From Strongylocentrotus droebachiensis (lineage: Eukaryota > Echinodermata > Echinoidea > Camarodonta > Strongylocentrotidae): a stretch of DNA of 64,000 bases. This document shows, in pieces, positions 10,406-21,800 of the stretch. Position numbers and translations under genes: made by a program. The notes beneath the pieces are model-generated. The model made no database searches, was not told where the DNA came from, and was given only the letters and a program-made list of their open reading frames with translations. The stretch's first letter is position 1. Every line of letters starts with the position of its first letter. The DNA is taken from positions 62,001 to 126,000 of the forward strand of contig JAVYIG010000170.1 in the NCBI GenBank assembly GCA_035222895.1, given 5' to 3'.

Positions 10406-10488
10406 ATGAGGGTTACTCTTGGTCTCTTGGCGGTCATTTTGACCGTCTGCTCAGCTTTACCGGTCAGCCGCAAAGTCCGTTATGACAG
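10406..10488 (+). CDS. Gene 2 exon 1 (signal peptide)
   Basis: It encodes [19 protein letters not shown] and the start of the activation peptide, ending phase 2 at the donor AG|GTAAGG. This ATG is the first after the TATA box and opens a typical secretion signal. Confidence 0.92.
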
Positions 10489-13400
10489 GTAAGGCGTATG
10501 CCCGTTACACATAATGCGTTATTTGCCTGACGTAAGACTGCGTCAGAGATTAGCGCAATATTTGATGCGCCATATGGGATTTATACAGTAGTAAAATGGA
10601 ACGTATCGTTAACAGCGCAAACGGGCTTGATTAGCGCAGGTATTGACGCAAATAAAATGTTGCATCGTGTGTTCAGGCATGATATTTTAGTTTGCAATGC
10701 TATGTGCACCATTTGTTTTTACAGCAACCAGCAAAAGTGAGTACACCTTTGAATTAAGGTTGATATTCCGATGTAACTTTGTACAACGTTTTGTTAAAAC
10801 ACAAGTCTTGAAACAGTGACAGAGTTAGCATTCTGTGAAATGTATTAACGGGCACAAAATATCTGCCGTTTTCCAGGAAAACAGCAGAGTGGCGACTAAA
10901 GTATTTAAAAAAAGTGAGTACACCCCATGACGTTGAGGCATTAAATGGATATTGAAAATCTGTAATGACTATTCAATGTATAATTTATCAATATTGCTTT
11001 ATTGATTGGATCATGTTTCAATCCTGGAAACGATTTTTCACTGGGAGGGGCTCTGAAATTGGCAAGTTCGTTCCTTCAGTTTGTGTGTTTTACAAAGTCC
11101 AACATCATGAACTTTTATTTGGGTTAGATTAGGTGGCATGCGATCCATCTCCAAATTATTCACCTTCAACTTCTTCAGAAAGGCATTGTTTGCTAAGAAC
11201 AAAGCAAGGAATCACTTTCGTTTTGAAAGACAGCTTTCTGAGCAGCCCCTTGGGGCTTGGGCAACGAGTGCAAAATATTTTTCCTCAGGATGACTAAGTA
11301 CAACGTAGAATTGACAGACAATCCAGACACCAAATAGGGTGTATTCACATCAATTAAAGAATATCCATAGTATGCAGGGCGGATCTACGGGGAGGGGGGT
11401 TAGGGGGTTTAACCACGATCACCACCATCATCATCATCACCATCACTGTCATCCCCGCCATAATTACCATCATCGTCACCATCATCGTGGTTCAAGCATT
11501 CGATTCGGCCTTGATATTACCAACAAAAATGGAAACTATAAACTCGATGACGATAAAATAACTTCTTCTTCTATGTACAGCTACAAAGTTTTCCGTGTGA
11601 CTCCCCGTACTCAGGAGGAGTTAGAATGGATGGAAGAGGTTGCTGACAGGTGGGCAATGGTAAGAATGCACATCAACATGCAGGTTAAAATTATCAAATG
11701 CTACAAGAAGTAATCACATAATTTATTACTCACTGTACTCCATCATCATTCTGTACTGCATTATTAAAAGAGGGGAAAAACGGGATGTAGAACTCCATTA
11801 TTCATTAATTCAAGTAATTCATATTTAACAACAACAACAACGACAACACGATCGCAAAGACATTCGTAAATCAACTCGGAGGCAGTTTCGATCCATTATT
11901 GTATTATGTTTCATAGAAATCTTGTTGGGGTTAGTTTTATACGTAATATTATAACTCATTGTTATGTTCACACATTTCAGTAAGTGATGGACAAGGCTAT
12001 TAAAGTTGCCTTGGGTTTACTTTTCGAAAGTCTATCTTCAGTTCAACATGTCTATTGCAAGAAAATGAGTGAAAAAACGGGCCACCATTTTTCGCCTGGC
12101 AATCCTAGACTTTGATCATTAATAGACCGGATTTTTGCATCTGAATTTCGCATTTAAAGGTACTATGTCCCTTTTGCAGCCAACCTCAAATTCTGTAGAA
12201 CTTTACAGGAATTATGAATATGTCATGTATGTCCTATCTTTGAAATTTAAACGTTAGCAGTGTCTCATATTCAAATTATGCAAGGAAACCCGTTTACTTG
12301 CTAGACTTCACTGTCAGACACTATTGAGTGACTGACTGGCTTTTTTTCTTCTTTGGTAATAACATACATGAAAAGAGTTGTAAAGGGTACATGAGCATTT
12401 GTCTACATCAATAACCCACTTCTTGTGATGGCCAAGAGTAAACTGATTGAATCTTTGCGCAGCATAAAACGTATGACCATTCGGTACAATTGTCTGAAAA
12501 TCAAGACTATTACTTTTGGGCTCTATAGCCCTAAAGTCGATTTGACAACTAATAGTCGTTATTTCCTCCACTTGAAGACATTTTCAAGCCCCACCTTTTT
12601 TAGGGAAGTTCTAAATTAGTATTATCTTTCAAATGCAGTTGGAATTTAACTTTTTCATTTTTTGGCCTGCAAATGGGACATAGTACCTTTAAATCAATGG
12701 TTATGGAGTTGAAAGGGCTTAGGTCAAGAGGGTCAAGAGGGTGCGGGGAGGGGGTGTCTCAAATGTCCGCGTCAACATGCTGCATCATGTCGACATGCCT
12801 TGGATGACACATGATGGAGCGCCAACAAAAAATGCAAAAGAGAGGGCGTGCCAAAAATAAATACCACAACAAAAATAAAGAGACACAGAGATCCCTGATC
12901 CTTAGTATTCTGCGCCCGCTATACGAAGGGTAAACTGTATTAGAAATAGAATTTGAATTGTAGTAGAAATATAATTTGTTGTTTGAAAGATGGGAATTTT
13001 GTTCAAAAGACCTATCGTTTTGTAAGACAAGACAATTACATTTGAAAGCAATATTAAATTTCTCTTACCTTGCTAACTTGTTTGACTATAATCTCTCCAG
13101 AGTGTTCGTTAATTCTGCGCCCCAGTTGAAGAAGAAGTGAAATAGAAAGCTACTTAGGTCCAATATTTTCAACTCCACTGCCCAATATTCAGACAGCAAG
13201 GTGCAGGAATAGACTATTTGTTGTACCTTTAATAGCTAGTCAATTTTGATAAGGATTTTTTTAAAGCTCCATTTTTGATCGCTCGCTTCGCTCACTCGCA
13301 AAATAAAATAAAACAGGACAATTATTGGCAACGGGATTCCCGAGAAGAAAAAAATTATTCAGGCAGCGTGTATTTTGATGATAATTAATATTTTTACCAC

Positions 13401-16400
13401 AATAAAAGTATACTTTTTTGCTTGTACAGTATGTAGTTAAGATTGAGAGGCGCCGAAATACCTAGATACGTCACTGCATTTCCATGACTGACGTGTACCA
13501 CAACTTCCACTTTTGACTGTCTTAACCATGTTAACTCTTGAAATTAAGATACGTGTAAAAACAAGTATGTATGGAAAAAATGATGAAGTGAGGAAATTTC
13601 GTCCTTTGTTTTGGACCTTTTAGCTTTCATGAAAATCACATGTGGACCGTCAAGGATATTGTTTGAGAGCCCCTGGTCAATAAGGGATTAAGACTATTTA
13701 AAAAAAGAAATCGAGTTAACATTTCAATTTATGTCTCTCTTCTCTTCTCCTTTTCTCTTCCCGTCTCTTCTTTCGGCTTCTCTTCTCTTCAATTCTCTAA
13801 TCTTCATTTCTCTTCTCTCTTCTCCTCTCCTTTCTTCACCTCTCCCCTCTCCTCTTCTTTCTACTCTTCGTTTCTGTGTTTTCCTCTTAATCTTTCTAAT
13901 TTCAGCTTGATTTCTGGAAGCGCCCATCGAAGGTTGGACGACCCATCGACGTTATGGTCTCTCCCGCCCAGCAGTTGAGCTTTGTCAGCTCAGCGAGCCG
14001 TCCCGGACTCACCATCGAGACTTGGGTAAGTAAAAGCGATCACCATTTTTAAATGGGAGAGGGAGGGGGAGGGAGGGGGAGGGAGGGGGGAGGAGGGGGA
14101 AGGCGGGGTCGAATCCTTTTGCCAACAAGTTAGTCCAAATTTTTCAGCAAGCAAAAAAAGATATGATAAGAAAAATAGGTCCTTGTTTTGTTTTTGTTTT
14201 TTGGTCGCAATATTTTAACAAAATGGGCAAGAGGAGTACACATTTTATTCCAACAAGCAAACAAAAAAGAATGGAATAAATGAATAATTCAATGCTGAAT
14301 TTATAAATGGAAAGGGCAATGAATAAATATCAATGTCATCGATTTTGGCGGTTTTCCGCTAATGCTATGGTCACATTACCCAAAATTAGCCTGCTCGGCG
14401 GCCGAGCGACGAGTTTTTAACCAAATTCTGCCCGCCGGCTGCCCGGCCACCGAGCGGCGGCCGCCCAGGCATCGCTCGTCTTTAGGGCATCGCTCGGTCG
14501 CCGCTGAAGTTTTAGCGCGGAGTTAAAATTTGGGCGGCGCCTGTTCACTTTTCACTCGCCGCCCAAAATACGCTCGGTGCCTGGGCGGTCGCCGCCCGGG
14601 CACCGACCTAAACGCTGGGCGATGCCTAATTCCATCGAATACCTAATACCTAATTCGGTCGGTCGCTGCTCTGATTTGTGACCATAGCTTTAGGCTCGAA
14701 ATATTCCAATTTACTGACAGGATATTTTAAATGCCATGTCCCAGCAACTCACTCTGCCTCTGACGAGGTACCTGATCACGTGGTACAAATGAATCACGTT
14801 AAAACAAAAAATGTCGCAAATAAAGAAAATAATCATTATCTAAAATATTGATTACACTCTGTAAATAACTTATTTGCGTTCGGTTTGTGGACGTAGAACC
14901 GTGTATAGTTAATATGCAATTCAAACCTTGTAATAATTCCATTTGTAGGAAAGCGGAAACATAAGAGAAGTAGAAAGGCGAAGATTTGATAAAGTCCGAC
15001 CAATAATAAGAAAGTAATGAGTTTGAAATATGAGATTACTAAATCTATGCGAATCGAATATTGGCAATCTGGTAACTGTATTGTGACGTGTTCCCAAAAG
15101 AAAAAAATCTTCTGTGTGCCCGTGCCTTGAGCCATAATGCATGGCCGTACAGAGGATTTGTTTATGTTGGGGACTGGGGTACAATGCAATGAATTACTGA
15201 AAATGTATTGCATTTTCTTTTTTCTTTTTTATTTGTGGGATAGTCATGGTTCAGTGGCAAAGCAATGGCCTCGTAACTGTGAGGCCCCAGGATCAAAACC
15301 GTGTCGATGTGCTATATTAGTGCCCTTTTGTGGGGCATTATAAAATCCTCATTGCTGTCATTTATGACTCAAGGACGTAGGTCCCCTAGTTGGTAAGCAT
15401 AGTAGCATACACATGCTTTAGCAGTCACGCAAAACAAACACTGGCAAATTATTATTCAATAACATCTGAGAATGTATACTATTATCTAGATCTATTAGGA
15501 ATAAATCATTGTCAAAATAATTCCATAAATTGTGGTAAAACAAAAGTGTATCTGCTCACTTGCCGACTTCAACAATTTATTGATATTTTTATAGATCCGG
15601 TTGCTTGTGTTTTGACTTGTATATTCATTGAATGTTATATCTTTCGGCTTGCTTTACACGTACTTGTTTCTCGTAGATCCCCAACGTCCAGGATTTGATC
15701 GACCGAGAGGCTGCCGAGATGGTCAGTTCTAAGAACGACTTTGATGCGGCTGCTTTCGACTATAACAATTACCACACCTACGAAGAGGTAAAGATTTAAC
15801 CAATCATGTTACAAAATACCATCACGTAACGGGAGGGAAACGGGGGCGGGGCTAAGGGTCGTCCCCTACCCATCAAATGGAAAGAGACAAGGTCAAATTA
15901 GAGGAAAGTTAAATCTTAAATGCCATTTATGTAATGTTATATGGCTAACTCTCCCATGCTCACTTCTGCCACGCCCATTTACGAACTTACTTTTCACGAG
16001 TAATTTTGAAAATCCTATATCCATTATAGATATAAAGGTCTGTGTTCGTACTTCGTTGTACATAGTGACCCCTGCCACACCCAATGCGACCATGCCCATT
16101 AATAGATTATATTATATTAATACATTATCTGTATCTTAAAAGTCTAATGTGTAAAAGGCAAACCCTACCACGCCCACTTTAGCCACGCCCATTTATGAAA
16201 TTACCAAGGCCAATAAATACCACCACCTGAGGGAGGGGCATCCAGTACAGTATACATCAAAGGCGTGGTCCAATAAAGCTCAGGGGAGTTAACTATCAAA
16301 GGTCATTTGGGAACTCCCATATTCACAATCCGTAAGTGCCCTAAAATAGCAAGTCCTACCTTACCATGCCCACTTCTGCACTTCTATTCATGAAATTATC

Positions 16401-18826
16401 TTATTTCTGAACGGCAATCTAGATTACGTGTATATGTTACGAAAATCTTGAGTAAAGTATTACACGTAGTTTTATTTTGCAGTTATCATATAGGCCACTT
16501 CTTTAAAATATCTCCTGCAAATAAATTGCACAGGGCAGCCTCATCAGCTTCAGTTCTGTTGTTCCTGAGGGCTATGAGATTCGAACACTCAACCCTTAGA
16601 TTATGAAAAGTGTATGAACCACTATACCACGACACCTTTCGATATTACTGGTAAATTGATAAATTACACTACATTTTTATTATTCTGCCTCTACTCCTTA
16701 AACTATTTTGGATTATTCCCAGCGTTTCAATGATTATACATGACTGTATCTTCTTTACTAGTTATTTCATTTTCTTTCATTTCCCTTCTTCTGTACCTTT
16801 CTTTTTCCTTCATTGTTATGTCTTCCAATTTTGTATCCATAGTTCTCTATTTCTATCTTTTCTTTTTACTCCACTTTTTTGTTGTTCCTTCGTCATGTTT
16901 CTCAATATTGTCTCGTCCTGTCATAATTTCTGTATCTTTTTCCATTTATCTTTGCAGATCTTTGCTTGGATGGAAGACTTTGCCTCCTCTAACCTTGGTG
17001 TCAGCATGGTCCAGGTCACTACCACTTACGAAAATAAAGAAGTTTACGGACTCAGGGTAAAGTTTGCTTCATCATCACTATTAAGAAGACGCCCCCCCCC
17101 CCTCCCAAAAAAAAATATATATATATAAAAAATATATAAATCAAAATAATAATAATAATAATATTATTTTTAAAAAATAGTAACATTCGTAATTGTATTA
17201 CTCTTCCCTTTACAAAATCCTGGATCCGCACTTATCTATCATAACGTAACTTTTCGTTTGTTACGAGTACGTTTTTACTGGCTGACTGCCGTTGCAACGA
17301 ACAGAGTTGACAAAAGACTTAACTCCGTTTTGTTGAAGATCAGCCATGCATCAGGTCTTTCGTCTTCGTTGAGCATGACTGATCGTCAACGAAACGGAGT
17401 TAAGTCTTTTGTCAACTCTGCTCGTTGCAACGGCAGGCAGCCAGTAAAAACGAACTCGTTTGATGAAAGTATGGAAATGCAAGCATTTCTTTAAACAAAC
17501 AGAATGTTGTTATTCCTGGTTCATTTTTCCGGATTGAGGTGTCATATGAAAGGGCAGAAATTGAACTTTCTAGAAATGTGATTTTCCCCTTGAAATTCAG
17601 ATACCGCCCGCCAAATGACTTTTTGGTTTCCTCTCTTCAAATTGCTTTTAATCACTCATGCGTGACAAATGCATCATATGAGTTGCATCAAATGAAAGAC
17701 GAGGATCTAAGCTTTCCAAATATGTGTCATTTATTAATTATAATTGTGATTAAGTTATGATAAAACATCGATAGTTCTCGGTTTCGTTTTTTCTGGGACG
17801 CACTGTATAGTAAAGAGAACACTTTGAAGGAAGGGTACCTTCGCAAAATCATGAGAAACCATTAAACTCCTCTCCTCCCTGTAATACCGCCCCTCTTCCC
17901 TGTCGAAACCCAATTGGTGTACATTGTTGTACCTTAAGAATTAAGGGCACATCTACAAAATTACCCCTTTTTACTTTGTAACTGTTTCGTAATTGTGTGC
18001 CCCCCCCCCCCCCATAAAAAATGCTGGTGCCGCCACGTCTGCAACAACATGGTTTTCATGATACCTTTATCGATCTGTTATCACGCTTAACAGATCGCGA
18101 AATCACCATCTGCAACGAACGTGGCTTACATCCAGGGAGGCATCCACGCCCGCGAATGGATCAGCCCAGCTACAGTCATCAACCTCATCAAAAATGTATG
18201 TGATCCCAGTAGCCGTACACAATTTATATCTCTCGCTTTTTTCAGTTGAAGTATTGCTTTAGTCGAGTATGTGAGATTATTCCACCCTACCCCTATTGTA
18301 AGGAGTGTATGAACGCGTTCCCCCCCCCCCCTATCCTCGAAACTAAAAAAAATGAATATTGATTAATTTAAAAGCACGTCAAAGAACGGAGCAGCAATGT
18401 GGAACAGGAGTATAACTGTATTTTTTTCTTGTAAAAGTGAATATAACCAAATGTCACTCACATTGACCATCTGTGTTTCATTAACCCAATAAGCTTGGCT
18501 TTCGATGGGTTCCTTCAGTTTATATTTGTTTTGCAAGCACAATGACCAAAATGAAACTTTAAAATAATTCATTTAATTTTCTGTTACTGTATTAAACTGT
18601 TCTTTTTACTGTGTTATTTCTGAACAACTTGTCCCTTGTAGGTTATAAAGGACGTACTTTTCATATGAAATCTTATAAATAAAATCATGAAAAGGAAAGT
18701 GTGTTCGTGTCTGAAACATTTTCATGTTACGTTTTCTTTCATTATACTGCAATTCTTTACATTTTACATCTGTTTTCTTTCTCACGTTCTTGTTGTCCTT
18801 TTCTGTCCCTTTTTCTTTCTTCTTTC

Positions 18827-18860
<34 letters not shown>

Positions 18861-21800
18861 CACACACACACACACACTCACTCTTTCTCTCCCTACCTCT
18901 TCTCCTCTCCCTTCCTCTCTCATCTTCCCACCTTTCTCCTCATATAACAGTACATAGATAACTACGGCAGTGATGATACGGTGACGAGCATGTTGGATAA
19001 CTTTGTGTGGATCATTGTACCCGTCTTCAACGTCGATGGATACATCTTCAGCCACACCGTAAGTATGAAGAGAGAGAAAGACAGAGACAGATAGAGAGAG
19101 AAAAGGGAGAGTGGGGAGGTAGAGAGAGAGGCACAGAGAGAGAGAGAGGCACAGAGAGAAACAAATTGATTAAGCAAATGAAATTGTTAGATTGAATATT
19201 TCCTAAATAAGCAACTTGAATGAGGACTTTCCGCAACACCAGTTCACATGTATAAAGTCATCTGTATTTAAAAGCGTGTACGATTTTGTGATATACTCGG
19301 GTATAGGCTTTCTGAGTTTGAGAAGAAGAACAAAACTTGGGGTATGACTCAGCTCCTTTTCATACTGTATTGTTTTTTTTTCGTTGACAGGACGATCGTA
19401 TGTGGCGCAAGAATCGCAACCCCAACACTGGTGGCTGCGCTGGAGTCGATCTGAACCGCAACTATGACTACCAGTGGGGAGGTAGGAGAATAGTAGGAAC
19501 ATTTATTTATCTAACAACTTACTGCAGCCATTAATCGGTCATCTTCTCAGTACACTAGAATACTGAATGTCCCACTTCCCTTTTCACTATTCCGTTCTAT
19601 TCTCTTTCCTGTAATTTTGTTATCAGGCATTAAAATTTCTTGTTTTAGCCTCCATTGCACTCGTGAATTCATTTTCTTTTCATTCTGTTCTCCCAGACTG
19701 TCTCTCTCTCTCGTCATGTCATTCTCTTCGCATTCCATGTCTATGTTCTGTTCAGTCTTCTATAATTCCCGTGGAAAAATGTCAAATAAAATATTGCGCT
19801 CAAAATCATATTGTCCTTCTGCTGCAGAGATTTTGTTAAACTATTTTCCAAAGATTAACCTCAGTTATACACGATTTAATGAAGCTAATCTTTGGAAAAA
19901 AGTTATATGTGGCAAATAAAACCCTGAAAACTGAGAAAGAAATTTATCGGAAATTAAATCGTTGCTAACTTGTTACTGCTGTTGTCTTCTTGCGTTTCCT
20001 GTCCAGATATTGAAAAGAATATAGATCGTACTTTTATCTTTTACACAAACCGATGATCTTAAAACTTAAATTTAAAAACTTAAATCTTAATCAAAAGTTG
20101 GAAGAAAGAAAAGAAAAGAAAACTAGATTTGTAATACTTGTTTGGAACAAGTAGAGGTGGGCTGATCCAACTAAATTTTGAGACAAAATAAAGGGCACAT
20201 TTGAGATATCTAATTGTCTCAGCTACATCATACTCAAAGTTCAGCGTAAACGAAGCTAAAACGACGCGGAGATATTGCTCGCGAAAGACGGGAATGTAGA
20301 ATCCAGTTTTGAGAAAAAGTCATGTCCCATAGAGAATACACGCAAAAAGTGAAAAATTGACATGCCTCCTTTAATCGCACAAATACGCCATGATGCCTTT
20401 GTCAAAATGAAAAATGTTGTCGACTGCATTTGTAATGAATTGTCTCAGCTAGAACATATCAAAATTTGGAAGAAAATCGATCAATATTTACAGAGATACA
20501 ATCAGTTTTCCAAAAATATGCTGATGTCATAATATGCAAATTAGAATTTTGAGTTCGGAGGCCATTATGATGACGTCATGAGTTAATTGAGGGTCAAAGA
20601 GACATGAAATCAAATCTCCGATTTATACTCTATCAAAATATGAAAAAAAATTGGGGTCACCTTACATCCTAAAGAGCTACAATGGATTTTGTATAGGCAT
20701 GTTTTTGCCCAATTATATGCTATGTAATACAAGAGCTCGCACGCACGGACATGTATCTTAAACGGACGCTCATTCCGTTATTAATGGGCAGAGAAAGATG
20801 AACAAGGTATCAAAATGCTTGGAAAAATGTGAAAAATATGATGACAAAGAAAATTTGGCGATTCTATGTTGCAAAATGTCAGAACGCGCGAAAACGCGCG
20901 CGCATGCGTGTGTGCGAGATTTTGTATAAAATGCTTTAAATGGCCTAAAACGTATGCAAAATGATTTTGAGTTTTTTTTGAGCATTTTGAAGTTTTGCGC
21001 GCGTACCGACGCGCGGACGTACGCGCGCATTTTTTTACCTTAAATTGACCGGACGGATATTGACCTTGATCATGATAAATATGAATGCGAAAAAACTTTT
21101 GGTTATGAAGATATGATCATGAGTTGATTTTCCGAAAATTTTACAAAATGGCGCCTAGATGACGTCATCAGTCAAGGTTAATGTAGAAAACGTTATTGTG
21201 CTTTGTACATATGTGTGCCAAATTTGAAGGCATTTGATTGAGCCATTTTCAAGTAATCGTGCTTACAAAAAAGTGGTTCGAAATAGGAAAAATAAATAAA
21301 TAAATAAAGGCAATTCTAACGAAATTATAAGGTGGTCTGTACGTTATACAGCCCACCTGAAAAGAAAATCGTGTGTGCGTGTGGGTGCGTGTGGGTGCGC
21401 AGGTGAACAAATTGTTCGATTCATTTTGTTCATGACCCAATAAACAAAACACTAAAAAGTAACCTCTTTTGGGAGTGTATTTTAAGTGATTTTAAAGTAT
21501 GGTGCCTTTTGAACTAGATTTAAACGTTATCGAAACGTGCCTTCATTTAAACAAAAAAGGTACTCCTGTTCACGTTCTTATCTAACCTAAAAACCACCAA
21601 TTTATCACGCGACTGGAGTAACGTGATTCCACTTACGTCTGTAAATCAAGTGTTTATGACCAAATAACCACTTGACCAAGCAACGAGTTTTTTATCCGTT
21701 AACCGATGGTGGTGATAAATACGTAATTATTTGGTCTTGTAAGCACCTTTATCGATTGGTTTCACAGGTTATCCAAGGTTGATGGTAATAATCACGTTAC

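Noticed and set aside
11339..11713. His-rich frame running into exon 2 of gene 2 as an alternative start
   Set aside because: Its upstream part is a CAC/CAT microsatellite and it lacks a signal peptide; exon 1 at 10406 is conserved in gene 3 and gives a proper secretion signal with a matching phase.
18021..18203. Frame overlapping exon 6 of gene 2 in another phase
   Set aside because: It is a shadow; the correct phase gives the HAREW zinc motif and matches splice phases on both sides.
20770..21030. Minus-strand frame rich in Arg/Ala in the intron 8 insertion
   Set aside because: It reflects GCGCGC-type simple sequence; no homologous frame or start context is seen.
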